Positions 34,079-46,901 of a stretch of DNA of 64,000 nucleotides are shown piece by piece. The stretch is from Alnus glutinosa (Eukaryota; Streptophyta; Magnoliopsida; Fagales; Betulaceae). The stretch lies in contig NC_084889.1 of assembly GCF_958979055.1 (NCBI RefSeq), forward strand, positions 8,053,761 through 8,117,760. The letters run 5' to 3'. The position numbers were made by a program, and so were the translations under genes. The notes under the pieces were generated by a model that was given only the letters and a program-made list of their open reading frames with translations, was not told where the DNA came from and did not search any database. Each line of letters starts with the position of its first letter. The first letter of the stretch is position 1.

Positions 34079-37000
34079 ATGAGCGCCCAAATGGCTCACC
34101 TTCTCGGCACCTCCTCCTTCGTGCCCTCCGCCCCGGCCCTCCGCAGGAGCCCCGGCCTCCACGTTCCGGGGCGCCACCGGAGCAGGGGCGCCACGCGAAT
34201 CCAGGCGAAGATCCGGGAGATCTTCATGCCGGCGCTCAGCTCGACCATGACGGAGGGGAAGATCGTGTCGTGGATGAAGTCGGAGGGCGACAAGCTGTCC
34301 AAGGGCGAGAGCGTGGTCGTGGTGGAGTCCGACAAGGCCGACATGGACGTCGAGACCTTCTACGACGGCTACCTCGCCGCCATTATGGTCGAGGAGGGAG
34401 GCGTCGCCCCCGTCGGCTCCGCCATCGCCCTCCTCGCCGAGTCCGAGGCCGAGATTGACGAGGCCAAGTCCAAAGCCTCCGCCAACTGTTCCTCCTCCTC
34501 CTCCTCTTCTCCTCCTCCCCCTCCTCCTCCTTCTGCATCGCCAGTCGCCGAACCGGAGAAGACTGCGGTGAATGTGGCTCCCGTGGCGACACCTGTTGCG
34601 GCGGCGGTGGCGTCCACGCACCCCGCGTCTGAGGGAGGGAAGAGGGTGGTGGCGTCGCCTTACGCGAAGAAGCTCGCGAAGGAGCTGAAGGTGGACTTGG
34701 GTAGGGTCGTGGGGAGTGGGCCAATGGGTAGAATTGTGGCCAAGGACGTCGAAGCAGCTGCTTCGACTGCTGCTGCTGACGTGGCGCCTATCCGTATTCC
34801 GGCGGCTGCACCTGCGCCGTCGGGGATAGAGCTAGGGGCGGTGGTGCCTTTCACGACGATGCAGGCGGCGGTGAGTAGGAACATGCTGGAGAGTCTGGCC
34901 GTTCCGACCTTCAGAGTCGGGTACACTATCACCACCGACGCGCTTGATGCTCTGTACAAGAAGGTAATGTTGTTGCTAGTTAAGAAATGATGGGTTTGGT
35001 TTGGAAGAATGGTGGATTTTTTTTCGAATTGCAATGGTGTAGTTGTTCATTGATTTCTTTGCAAGAAAGTGAACTATTAGAAGAATTGAAATATTTGGGT
35101 TGACTTCTAAAAAAAGAAGAAGAAATATTTGGGATGAAAACGTAGATTTGGGTACTTAAAATGTTAACTTATGTTGATTTAGATTTCGTTTGGCTACTGC
35201 TTAAGAAGTCTTGATCGCTGGAATTTTGTAAAGGAGAATTGTGATGAGATAGTGTGAGTATCCCAGGTTGGGGAAGTTTAGCATGTTCCTTCGTTGTTTG
35301 TTTTGTTTCAATTTGGCCGCTACTTTTGAAGTTTTTCTTATGATTATTGTTTTTAGAGTTTGTCCTATGTGCATTTAGCTACTTCTTGAGAATGTCTTCA
35401 TGATGTACAAGAAGATTGTATTGTGTGCGAGGATTTTTTATTAGGATGTTAACATGATAGTGCAATTTAATTTGGTTTACATTTAGCTGCCACTTAAGAT
35501 TGTGCAGCGTGCTTCATACTCTAATGAGATTTTGCTCTAAGACTTTCATCATTGATTTCAATAATTCATGGAAAAAGGAGTTATAGAGTAATTCATGAAT
35601 GTTTTATTATTAACTTCTGTCTAGTGATTGATCATTAGTGTAAATTCTGTTCATTAGATCAAGTCAAAGGGAGTAACCATGACGGCATTGCTGGCAAAGG
35701 CAACGGCGCTTGCTTTGGTTAAACATCCTGTTGTGAATTCTAGTTGCAGAGATGGTAAGAGCTTTACGTATAACAGTAGCATCAACATTGCAGTTGCTGT
35801 AGCTATAGATGGTGGATTGATTACACCGGTGCTTCAGGATGCTGATAAGGTTCTTGTTAATCTACTTTTGGCTCTGCTGTTGGTTTTTTCTAGATATGAA
35901 TTGTTTTTTAATTGTAAATGACGTATATTTTAGGTCGACATATATTCATTATCAAGAAAGTGGAAGGAATTAGTTGATAAGGCCCGGGCCAAGCAGTTAC
36001 AGCCTCATGAATACAATACAGGTATAACTTTTACATGCTTGTGTGTTTATTTCACCATACCAGATGTCTCTATCTCAAGAACTTATTGTTTTATATATTA
36101 TTTACATTCCACTCTATGGGTATGCTTTCTTCTTCCAGATTATGTTCAGCATTTGATCTTCTGATAGTGAAAGACCTCGACATATATAAGGTTTTCATGA
36201 AATCACACACTTGAATTGTTAGAGAAGGGTTAATTATGTGGGATAATTTAATATGGAGAAGGAGAAAAAGCTCGTTGATGGGGGTATAGGACATTTTGTG
36301 TTGGACAATTTTTATTTTTAATCTTAATGCCATGCAACTATAGCAAAGAAACTGACAATTTTTTATATTGTTTAACTGACAAAAAACTTCAAATTCTCTC
36401 GGGTTAAATAATCAAAACTTCGAAAGACATTCTTACGACTTTCAATATAAAATAAAATTTCAAATGAGAATTTGAAATTTTATTTTATATTGAAAGTCGT
36501 AAGAATGTCTTTCGAAGTTTTGATTATTTAACCCGAGCCTAGTATGGAGCATTAACATTTAATGTATTGTCTTCTCTTGATTTGAAATGGAAAATTAATC
36601 TTTTGTTGGAAGTTTAAACGTCGTATATGAGGGAACCAAACCTTTTCTGTCCAATGTGTGTATTTTTGGGATTCAATAGTCAGCAGAACCCTTGTTCTCT
36701 CATTCGGAGGAGTTTACATATCCTGTGTGTTTTTTTTTTTTTTGACTAATCACTATTAACAAATAGCCTTCAAGTATTAAGTCCTGGCTGAACTCAGGCA
36801 GCCTCAGACTTCCCAGGTAATCCTGTGTTTTCTGTGTTGGGATGATATGCTGGTGGTCCAGTCACCTCAATCTGTATTTTTACACATCTTCACATTGTTC
36901 AAGTAGGGCTCAAATTGTTTGTTGTTTCCCATGACTACCAGCTACTTGAACGTTTGGTGCTATGTGCAAAATGCAATTTGCAAATTGCAAGTATTGGTTG

Positions 37001-38432
37001 TTGCCTTAAGTACCAAGACTGAGATTAGGTCTTCAGGGACGGGTTAGCTTGTCTCCGTACCCACTTTAACTCAACCTCAATTTCAGGCCTTCAAACTTGG
37101 CTGGAGCTCAATACAGGTCCCTAGAAGAGCAAACATATCTTAGGATTAAGAGTTGAGCCTTGATTCTTCCAGCCTGATTTTCTACCTGATTGTGGTATTT
37201 TTTAGTTTAAAGAATCAGTAGCGATAGGCTGCACGATGGAACAACACTATAGAGAAATTTTTCCTTCTTTTCTTTTTCTTTTTTCCTTTGCTTTCTTTCC
37301 TTTTTTTGGGTGGGGGGAAGAGGGCATTCTTAAGTGTAAAGTTGTACTGTCGCCCTTTCAGTTGTATTTTCATCTCGATTTCCCACATTTCCCTTACACG
37401 TAGCCCAGTTTTGATGGACTTCCTGACCACCATCCTCTGATTTGGCATGATTTGGGCTCTATGATTCTCCACATTATCTTTACAAATTAATTTGCAAGAT
37501 CCTTGGCTCAATGGAGTGTCGGAATCATAATGTGTATTGTTTATACTATTAACTGGTTCTTTGATACCCCTCAAACCAGATTTATAGCTTCAGTTTTTGC
37601 CATTATGAGTAAAGACAGCACAGATTATATGGGGATCTAAATACTTGGGCAAAAAGGTGATTTTGTCAGATTGCCGCTTGTGATTATTACTTTGATATTG
37701 AATATGCTGTAACTTGTGATACTGTTGGTGACATCATTTTGTTTGATGTACTTGAGATTTATTTCTTAAATAAATTATGTTTGGAGTTCTTGATTTTTGA
37801 GGTTATCCTATAATTTATTTTGGTTTATCTCTGATACTTTTAAGCAATCTTTGGTTGGTTGGTTGCTATCAAACAGATTAAGCTCATGCTATTTTTCTGA
37901 TGTTTTCCCATTGTGCTCTTTTTCTGCTTCTGTAGGTACTTTCACTCTTTCTAACCTTGGGATGTTTGGTGTTGATCGGTTTGATGCCATTCTACCACCT
38001 GGAACGGTAATGTTTTGTTTTTTTTTTTTTTGAAAAAAAAAAACCTATATATGAACATTTTCCTCTCTGCTAGTTTCTCTGCGAGAGAGTGATGATTTGT
38101 GCAGACTAAATTGTGTTAGTTGATATATTATGTCTGGATTTAATTGATGCAGGGAGCTATCATGGCTGTTGGAGCATCTCAGCCCACAGTTGTTGCTAGC
38201 AAGGATGGTAGGATAGGCATGAAGAACCAGATGCAGGTAACAAATCAAAATTCACATTTTTCAGTTTCAAGTTTTAGAGTTAGTTTGAGAATTCTTACGC
38301 TGGGACCATGCAATATATTATATACAGGTAAATGTTACGGCAGATCATCGTGTAATCTATGGTGCTGATCTGGCTTCATTCTTGCAAACCTTGGCAAAGA
38401 TTATTGAGGATCCCAAAGATCTTACCTTCTAG
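34079..38432 (+). CDS. LTA2: Dihydrolipoyllysine acetyltransferase (E2) of plastid pyruvate dehydrogenase
   Basis: Six exons, 34079-34963, 35658-35849, 35934-36021, 37936-38006, 38153-38236 and 38328-38432, join in frame to 474 aa, close to the plant family length. The E2 core transfers acetyl groups from E1 to CoA, making acetyl-CoA for fatty acid synthesis in plastids. The first ~45 residues (Ser/Arg rich) look like a transit peptide. A single lipoyl domain follows (about 46-125), with the lipoylated K86 in VESDKADMDV. A Ser/Pro/Ala-rich linker comes next, then the E1/E3-binding motif VASPYAKKLAKEL...GSGPMGRI (about 188-226) and the acyltransferase core (about 245-474) with active-site H447 in TADHRVIYGAD. 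The usual Asp of HxxxDG is Tyr here, as I recall for plastid forms. An in-frame second Met at 34091 is an alternative start. Exon 1 is much richer in GC than its surroundings. Confidence 0.93.
36398..36537. repeat. Perfect 68-bp inverted repeat with a 4-base spacer
   Basis: The arms 36398-36465 and 36470-36537 are exact reverse complements by my reading, starting ctcgggttaaataatc and separated by gaga. It lies in intron 3 of the plastid E2 gene. No flanking direct repeat was found. It may be a very young MITE or a fold-back made by a replication error. Transcribed with the intron, it would form an uninterrupted RNA hairpin. Confidence 0.9.
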
Positions 38433-39221
38433 TTTCACTTTCCTTGTCAAATGGAGATATTTTCCTCCTAGTATGCGCCAAAGGCTCGTGGTTGGGTAGA
38501 CTCATGGGAGAAATTCAGAAGCTAATCACTCTGTTCGGGAAACAGGACCAGAATTTTGAAGAGCGAAGTTTATTTGAGTTCTAGGTTCTTCAATTTTATT
38601 TGCCTGATTTTTCAGACATTTGAGGTTTTTCAGTTTGATGTTGTCATAAAGGCCGGTTGTTTATTGTTGCCCAGTATATCAAATTGTACTTTTCATTGTT
38701 GCCTTGTGCTCAGATTTTCTTCTTTAGTTTGCTGATGCACGTATCTCTTTTGAGATTTCAAGTGCATGTCCTTCAAGTTGAATGGATATAGCCGAACAGA
38801 AATTCTGGGTCTCTGTTCATTCAATTTTGGTTCATTTTGTAGTATTATATCAGCAAACTATTTAACAACTGTTCGAGCCAAGAAACTGTGTTGCTGTTCT
38901 TTTATATATCAACATCCAGTGGTCAGTGTGACATGATGGATTGTTATGTTCTAAATAATATGTAAAATATATACATCTCAACATCTAGAGGCCAGTGAAT
39001 GGAAGATGAGCATAAGTGAACCAATAAGTCAATAAAAGCCAAACTCGCTATATATATATATTATACATGATAAAGGGGTCGGGGGGAGAGGGAGAAAAGA
39101 ATTAAAAGTTTGTCGATTCTAGCATGGAAAGAAAAGTCTTTCCCTTTTACAGATACACTCTAGTAGGAAATGAGTATAGAACTGCAATTTCTAAGACGGT
39201 CCATCCCATGAGGCTAGGCTT
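38433..39221. other. Convergent 3' region between the E2 gene and the LRR-RLK gene
   Basis: The stop codons of the two genes face each other 789 bases apart, so both 3' UTRs lie here. A (TA)n run occurs near 39051-39060. No further gene is seen. Confidence 0.6.
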
Positions 39222-42200
39222 TTATCTTGCATTGAGGAGCATCCGCAGCACGTTCTTCATCTTCGGCCTTGCATCTGGTGATACATTTACGCAACCAAGA
39301 GCAACCTTGAGGACTGCAAGCATCTGACTTCTAATGGCGAGTGATGTTCTGCTGACGTTGGAGTCAAGGATGCGATCCCATTTATCTTGTTTGCCTGAGT
39401 TGCTCAAGACCCACTTGGCCAGCTCAGTTCCCTCACTAACGGCCCGCTTTCCTGTCAGCAATTCCAGAAGAACGACTCCAAAGCTGTAAACGTTCCCCGC
39501 CATCGTTACCCTCATCGTGTAAGCGTACTCTGCCGACCACCAAACAAATACATTGAGAGGTTTAGACACTAACAGATATAATACAGAAATGAATCAATAC
39601 ATGATATAATGAGAGGAAATGATATTTGCTGTTATATGAATTAGAAATGTATTTCTGTAAGATGAGGCAAAGAGTTCCTCACCTGGAGGAATATAGCCAA
39701 CCGAACCAGCGACCATAGAAAGGCTTCCAGTGCTCTTGGAGGGATCAATCACCTTATATAGCTCAATGTCTCCAACCTGAGGTTCCTTGAGGGACTTCAG
39801 CATGATATTTGTGCTTGATGGGTCAAGGAGTAGTATCGGACCACAGGTGCATCCATGCAGAAAAGCAAGACCCTGAGCTACTCCAACTGCTATACTGTAT
39901 CTGCTTGCCCAATCCAAAGCATTTCCCGAGCTACCATGGAGAATGTCGAAAAGGGTTCCTTTTGGAGCAAATTCGTAGAAAAGATAAGCATTGTCAACTG
40001 TCAAAACGTAGGCTAAAGGAGTCATGACATTTGAATTGCTCAGTTTCCCCAAGACCTCCAGCTCTCGCCAAAATTTATCATGGCTGCCCAACTGGAATAT
40101 CTTGTCACTCCAGTTAATCCTCTTGACAAAGTAGCTTGATCCAGATGGCATGATGGCTTTGTAGTAGGTTGAAAACTTGGTCTTCAGCTGGATGTTTGAT
40201 GGGTCAGCAACTGCTTCCATAGCTTTGGTGAAGTCGATATTCGATCGGTGGATCGCATTGGCAGTTAATAGATTGCCTTGGAGGACCCGAGGAGGGGGGA
40301 GATCTTCTGCTGATTGTGATTGTTCATCATTAACCCTGTAATAGCGCCTTGAGATTGATACAGCAACGCCAATGACTACCCCAGCGGCGAAAAGAGCAGC
40401 TGCAAACCCAATAGCCAAAGCTGCAGTAACCGATTTTCCCTTCTTGGCTGATTTTGGTGGAGTGTTTGATTTTGTAGCGTTAATAAGATCCTTATTTCCA
40501 TTTGCATCAAATGTAAGCCATGGATTTGACTTTGAAATAGTTCCAGAGAGCTGGTTGTTAGAAAGGAGCAACGTTGTCAAGGCTGCCATTTGGGTCAGAC
40601 CTGTTGGTATCTCTCCTGACAAATTATTGTTTGAGAGATCCAAAACTTCTAATGCAGTAAGTTGTAAAAGACTTTTTGGAATAGGCCCTTCAAGGAGGTT
40701 GGTGCTGAGATTTAAAGCAATCTGCAACGTTACTGGCATCCTTGGAATCTGACCGCTAAGTTGATTTCCTCCAAGCTGGAGTTCTAACAGAGAGCCCATG
40801 TTGACAATGGTGTTGGGTATTAGACCACTGAGATGGTTACCTTGTAAGTGCAGGAAAGTAAGGCTTTGCAAGCTTGAAATCGCAGAAGGTATTGAACCAT
40901 TCAGCGAATTCCAGCTGATGTTCAGTGTCGATAATTTCTGTAGTTGGGTAATTTCAACTGGGATTTCTCCAACCAGCTTGTTCGACTGAAGCTTCATAAC
41001 TTGAAGTTGGCTAAGTCCACCCAACTGTCCCGGCAATGCACCATTCAGCTTATTCCCTGCCAGACTCAACAACATCAAATTCCGGCAAGAACCCAAAGCC
41101 GGAGGTACCGACCCGGTCAACCTATTGTTTTCCAGCTCCAAGTACATCAATTTCTCAAGTGTTCCAAATGCTGCAGAAGGGATTGGCCCATTAAGCAAAT
41201 TGCTTCCCAGTCTCAACCTGATCATGTTTTGAGATATATTTGAAGGTACCGGTCCCTCTAACAAATTATAAGACAAATCTACCGTCTGCAAATTTGATGG
41301 TGACAATATTTCTGAAGGAATCGACCCACTTAACTTATTATAACTAAGGTCTAAGTTCCTGAGGAATCTTGTAAGTCCACTGGGAATCGTTCCTTCAAAA
41401 TTGTTTTGATTGGCTGCAAAACGTGAAAGGCTTTTGATACTTAAAAGGGTTTCTGGGATTTTCCCGCTTAAGTTATTGGTAGATAGAATCAAAACTTCCA
41501 ACTTATAGAGGTCTCCAATTCTATCAGGAACAGGGCCAGAAAGCATATTTACACTTAAGTCAACCAGGGTCAAATTTTGGTAATCGATGATTTGATCAGG
41601 GATTCCACGTTCGAAGGAATTCTTTGAGAGCTGAAGCTGCTCCAAAGCCATAGCTTTCCCAAGGTTGGTAGGAATGAGGCCATTGAAAAGGTTGACACTA
41701 AGATTCAAACTTTTCAGGGCAACCAATCCTTCTAACTGTAAACCTATGTTTCCACTCAAGAAATTGAAAGACAAGTCCAAGAACTGCAACCCAACAAAAC
41801 CATGAAAAGGAGGCAGGGGACCATCTAACCGGTTTCTGCTAATATTCAAGAGCTGCAGCCCTCCAATCTTACCACAATCTGTGATAAACCCATCTGGGAT
41901 TGAGGCCAGACTGTTGTTGGAGAGGTCAAGACTCACCAAAGAATCTATCTGGCAAAGAAGAGGTAGAAAATCTGAGGAGGAGAGGGAAAACCCAGATAGA
42001 GAGATTTCGGTAATGGGAAGGCTCCCATGGGTGCACGTAACTCCATTCCATGAACATGGGTCTGTGGTAACGTCCCATGATAAATCTGTGTTGTTGATCA
42101 GGGCCTCAGAAAGAATATTGATCATGGTGGTTCTTTGGTTTGAGGGTAGTTGAGAGAAGACCAGAGGACATAACAAGAAGAAAAATAAGCAGAAATGGAG

Positions 42201-42230
42201 TAGAGGAGTGCTGTGCTCATACCTGTTCAT
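39222..42230 (-). CDS. LRR receptor-like kinase with atypical kinase motifs (At2g41820/PXC3-like)
   Basis: Two exons, 42230-39683 and 39529-39222, give 951 aa. The donor (CCAG|GTGAGG) and acceptor (GGCAG|AG) restore GYIPPEYAYTM. The protein has a signal peptide, the cap motif DPCSWNGVTC, about twenty LRRs, a membrane helix near 600-624 (LAIGFAAALFAAGVVIGVAV), and a cytosolic kinase-like domain from about 667. Key kinase motifs are altered: no clear glycine loop, LLLDPSSTN in place of HRDxKxxN, and GDIEL where DFG is expected. The ATP-site Lys (YFVKRIN, about 701), the Glu region, the activation-segment end and the C-lobe WV...RPKM are kept. This suggests a weak or dead kinase that signals by scaffolding, as in related plant receptors. 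Ligand and partners are unknown. The paralog at 8690 lacks this domain entirely. Confidence 0.92.
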
Positions 42231-42600
42231 TTTAGCTGCTTGATGGGGAGATATTCTGCAGTTCTTTTTGTATCACAAATATGTATGCATGTATGGACTA
42301 ATACAATATATAATTGTTTGGTTTCAGGTACTGAAGATGGAAGGCAAAGATTTGAGAAAGGAGAATAGAAGTACAACAGTTGAAGAGAGAGTGAGAGAGG
42401 TGTCTTGGTTGAGCGTAAAAAGAAGAGAGATTGGTGTGTTGGGTAATGGTATTGGGTTCGTTTGAAGGCAAGGAAATTTGTGGGAAATTGGGAAGTAGAA
42501 GAAGATTGATCGTTGGCGTGTCGTGGGGGGGTGGAGTTGACTGGACTGCTCTGCTTGTCTGCAACTGCCAAAGACTAGACCAGCATATAGTCAATAGAGA
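42231..42600 (-). promoter_or_regulatory. Leader and proximal promoter of the LRR-RLK, shared with the paralog
   Basis: The sequence just upstream of the start codon is nearly identical to 8322-8689 in front of the truncated copy, including the CT-rich leader and gcagttgcagacaagcag. Similarity ends near 42595. Beyond it the two copies have unrelated upstream DNA, so distal control is probably not shared. Confidence 0.7.
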
Positions 42601-43191
42601 GACCATAGTGGTGGGGTTTCTTTGCCCCAAACTTCTTCGCCTTGGGTTTTTGACTCTATTTAACACACTTGAAGAGCCATACACATACACACACACACAT
42701 TCCTTTCGTTTCACTTTTGGGGTGTGAACGTGTGCGTCTGTGTGTGTGTTTTTAAAGCACTCAAAAGACACTGGCGAGAGGTCGTTGGCATGGAGCCCAT
42801 CCCAATATCCCATACTTTGACCAAAAGAAGCAGCCTATTCAAAAACGCGTAGATGGAAACTGGGACCCTATCGTACGTTATTATGCCCATATTTTCCATT
42901 CGACGATTACCATGCGAGTTACCATTCAACCATTTCCACGAATTTGCCAATCTTTATATTGTTGGCTCTTTCCTTTTTCCCGGGGCTCAGCAGGAGTACA
43001 AGAATTTATGATGCCCCATTAAATTTCTGTATTTTGTAGGAAGGATGAAAAGTTTGAGAAAAAAAGAAAAAGAAAAAAAGAATGCTTTAGAGTTATTGAG
43101 GTATGACTTTTTGACATTTGGTCATTTGCTCATTATTATGACAATGCTACCGTGTCGTGCTCGATTAGAAGGTGACATATGTATTATTTTT

Positions 43192-43195
<4 letters not shown>

Positions 43196-43262
<67 letters not shown>
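43196..43262. repeat. (TA)n microsatellite, about 33 units
   Basis: An uninterrupted TA run, the longest in the window. It is likely length-variable and prone to assembly error. Confidence 0.95.
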
Positions 43263-43265
<3 letters not shown>

Positions 43266-43814
43266 TTTTTTAATATAAAAAGAACCTCTATTTTTTAATA
43301 TAAATACTCTATTTATAAATAAATAATTTAAACGTTACAAGTCTATTATACTTCTTCATTAAAACAATAAATATAATTTATCATCTTGTAATTCTTGTCT
43401 CTTGAGTGCATGTAACTCTTTTCTCTTGAGCTCTTGTAACTCTTGTTTCAATATGCCGTCACAAACCCAATGGTAGATCACAGACGTTGAGGTTGATCTT
43501 GAACACTAAAGGGCTATAACATTTAAAAAATAATAATAATAAATAAAAAATAAGAAGAAGAAGAAAAAAGAAAAAATTAAATAAAATAAAAGAAAGAAGA
43601 ATATTATGGCTTGAATTGGAACATCGATTTCTATGACAGAAACTTTGACTGCGGTAACTGTGGCCGACATTGGCTACTATAGTCGAGACTTGGACATCGG
43701 CAACTTTGGCTGGCATCGGCTACTACTACCGGAATTTGGACATCAACAACTTTGGCCGGAAGTGGCTACTATAGCCGGAATTGGGCCAACTATGGACATG
43801 AAACTTCTTTAGGC

Positions 43815-43846
<32 letters not shown>

Positions 43847-44339
43847 AGAGAATTGGGTGTATGTATTTGCTGGTAGAGGAAACAATGACAATGCGGTGTG
43901 TCAGCTACAAAATCTATAAAATAGTTGAGAATAAGAAAGAGATACATATAGAATTAAATTGTATATATATATATTGATTTTTTTTAAAAAAAAACATTGA
44001 CAGAACAACGTGACTTACAACCAACTGGCCATTGAAAGAGAATGAGGTAGATCTTTGCCATTGCAAAAGGGAAAAGAAGGCGGAGGGGAAAAATAAGTGA
44101 GAATGTAGCTAGAGTGAACTCTAGTCGTGACCTGATATGCCACATGATGGGCACATAAGTTAGCACTTTGTATAAACTTTTCGAGCCTTTCAAGAGGAAG
44201 ATGACAAGATAATAAAAACAGAATCAGTAATCAAATTGGCAAAACTTCCAATCCAGGACTTGGGAGGGGTTTTGTAGAGCCAAAATCACAACAATTGAGT
44301 CACCTTCCAAAACGAATTCTCCAATATTGAGGGATACTG

Positions 44340-44822
44340 CTAAGGAGGCTGCAAGACGAGCAGCAATGACCTCACCATAATCAGAATCACAATGAGGGCT
44401 AATATGAGAAATAGCTTTGATGATCCGATCCGGCCATGAGAGTCACAATAGACGGCTGCTTGAGCAGAGAAAGAACCCATAATTGCTGTGTCAAAATTGA
44501 TTTTGCAAGTGCCTTCACCAGGAGGAGACCACTTATCGGACACAAGTAAGAAAGAGGGGTGCCAAGATGCAAAGTGTTCCGGCAAGAGTTTTTTAATTTA
44601 GCTAGCCAAAACCAAGACGGCAAGAATCACACCATCATGAGCAACTTTGTTTCTATTGAACCAGAGAATATCACATAAAACAACTGCAAAAATATGGAAG
44701 ATATGAGTATCCTTGGGAGGAATACCAAAACACAAAGAAGGGTTAAGAATGCCCTTAATCCAGCCGGCTATACTAAGGTGAGACCGAGCTAATGAGTCCA
44801 GTGGACAAAAAGAAAACCTCAA
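44340..44822 (-). pseudogene. RNase H-like retroelement relic
   Basis: The minus strand encodes ILWFNRNKVAHDGV in one frame and, in another, KWSPPGEGTCKINFDTAI followed by VYCDSHGRI. This is the start of the plant RNase H domain (RVT_3) that ends many non-LTR elements and derived gene families. The frame shift near 44600 and the lost second half make it a pseudogene. Confidence 0.6.
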
Positions 44823-44894
44823 GGAAAAGATGTTGGATAGAATCCTTACTTAATAACTAATACAATACCATATACATATGAACCTATATGGCTA

Positions 44895-45100
44895 TATATT
44901 GACTAATGACCATCATTACTTAATAATTAATATAGTGCTATATACATACGAACATGTATATTGACTTCTATATATAGTAGTATAGATAATAGTACTATAT
45001 ACTTCCATATGTATATACTACTATATTAGTAGTATATACTATATAGTATGTATATAGTTTTCTATTAATTGTTAAGTAATGATAGTCAATATATAGTTAG
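44895..45100. repeat. AT-rich fold-back
   Basis: The phrase tatatattgactaatgacca...cattacttaataattaat on the left reappears inverted on the right as attaattgttaagtaatgatagtcaatatata. The middle is made of tatact/agtata motifs. It is probably a MITE. The ends are not sharply defined. Confidence 0.5.
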
Positions 45101-46901
45101 TCAACATACACTAGCTAACTATAAAATATTTATAAACTACATGACTACAATCTTAGTATCTTAACTAGAAGATACTAGTATTTATGCTTTTATATATATA
45201 TATATATATATATGAACAAGTTAACGAGTGAAGTCGAACTTTCTATACAAGCTTATTCACGAACATCAATCGAGTTGAACCAAATTTTATACGAGTTTGT
45301 GTCGTTTAATAATCAAACATAATTATATGTTTACGAACGACTCATTTTAATAAATGAACCGAGTTTAAGTCAAGCTTAACCGAATTGAGCCCAAACTTGT
45401 ATGTGAGTAATCTTTTTTCACAACCCTAATACTGCCCATTATCCACCCAAATGGATGTATCCAGGCATCAGAGCCAAAATTGGCTTGACTAGGTTCATTG
45501 AAAAAAAAAAAAAAAATCCCATTGAACCGGTTGATTTTTAAAATATCATCTCAGTATACAAGTAAATGGAAAAGTAATGAATTAAAAAATTATCTTTTAA
45601 GGCATTTATAGCATTCACAATGCCTCTTCATAATTTATTTAAATTTAATTCTAAAAATATATTTTAAGAGTTTTAACTAGTCACTTTTTAACCATCAAAC
45701 AATAAATTTTTTAAATACTTCTCTACTTTGAATAAATATTATTTTTTAATCATTCATAATAATTTGCCACTGAAAAAGAGAGGGAGGGAGTGATGGAAGA
45801 CATTTTTTGAAGTTTGCAAAAAGTATTATTAAAAAAATTATAACTTTATCTTTTTGGCTCTTTAAATCTTTTAAAGAGAAAATCTGAAGAGTCTGTTATA
45901 TGATCCTATTTGTGATTTTTATTAAAAATGTAGAGAAAATTTAAATATAAAAAGTCTATTGTGAGTGCAATTAATTGCCAAAACAATAAAATATTTAAGT
46001 TTGTTTTTTAATGTTTTTTAAAAGATATTTTCTATCCGAAAAGATGTTAAGATGTGACATAAAGGTGAAAAGTTTTAAATATTTCATTAGTGATTTGTAT
46101 TTTCGGTTATTTATTAATATTTTGCTTTGAAATGAAAAAACAGAAGGAAGAAAAATCCGATTTAATAAGAAATAAAAAGAAAAATTCTAAAAAACTTTTT
46201 GCGACTATTTTTGAGAAATTGGCTCCATTTGTCAAAATATTTGTTTTCTGTTTTTAGTTTCTCTCCTCAAGATAAAAACATTAGTATATAATCAAAACAC
46301 AAAACACTAGTAAAAATTAAAAATAAAAACAATTATCACGTTTATCTCAAATACATTTTTCAAAAAAAAAAAAAACCTAATTTTATATATTTTTTTAAGT
46401 TACTAAGAAAGACAAAAATGGTTGTACCGCGCCCATATCACACCCAAATCAGTCTTCCATACGATACGAAGAAAGAAAACAAAAAGGTGAAGATATATAT
46501 GATGTTCGCAGACAGTTTCTCTGTCACACTCTTGTGCTTTTCCGATCTATCTTAAAACCGTATTAAACAACCGAATAACTCTCTGTCTCTCTCTGTAAAC
46601 TCTCTTTACTCTTTTTGCGTAGATCTTGATCAACAATCTCATTTCCTCAAGATCCGCAAGCTGCGAAATGGGAATTCTGTGCTTTGTTGGAGTATAGATA
46701 GAGAGCTTGGAGCAGTGTGATTGTGAAGAAGAGGAAGAAGGGGAAGAAGGTGATGATAAGAGGAGGAATTTGAGTTTTGCATGGCTCCTTTTCGTATGGA
46801 ATGGAAGCTCTAGGTTTTGTGAGCTGTTGTTGTTGTCATTGTGAAGAGGAAGAGGAAGAGTTGGGTTTGGCGGCGGCGGTGGTGGACGAGCCTTTGGGGC
46901 T

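Larger units (their letters stand above)
42601..46901. other. Intergenic region rich in repeats
   Basis: No intact gene is present. The stretch holds a long (TA)n array, a short tandem repeat at 43640-43800 (three copies of an aactttggc...ggctactat unit), an RNase H-like gene relic, an AT-rich fold-back near 44895-45100 and hAT-like debris near 45215-45420 (gagttgaacc, cgagtttaagtcaagctt). The last ~350 bases before 46902 contain the leader of the NIPA gene. Confidence 0.5.

Noticed and set aside
34064-34724. Several long minus-strand frames across exon 1 of the plastid E2 gene
   Set aside because: They arise from the high GC content and codon bias of exon 1. Their Arg/Gly-rich translations have no domain.
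8322-42600. The two inverted LRR copies as a hairpin-RNA locus
   Set aside because: They are more than 30 kb apart and separated by independent genes. A single transcript spanning both is not plausible.
43640-43800. Small tandem repeat (aactttggc...ggctactat) as a coding repeat protein
   Set aside because: The frames contain stops and the unit length drifts, so it is a local noncoding duplication.
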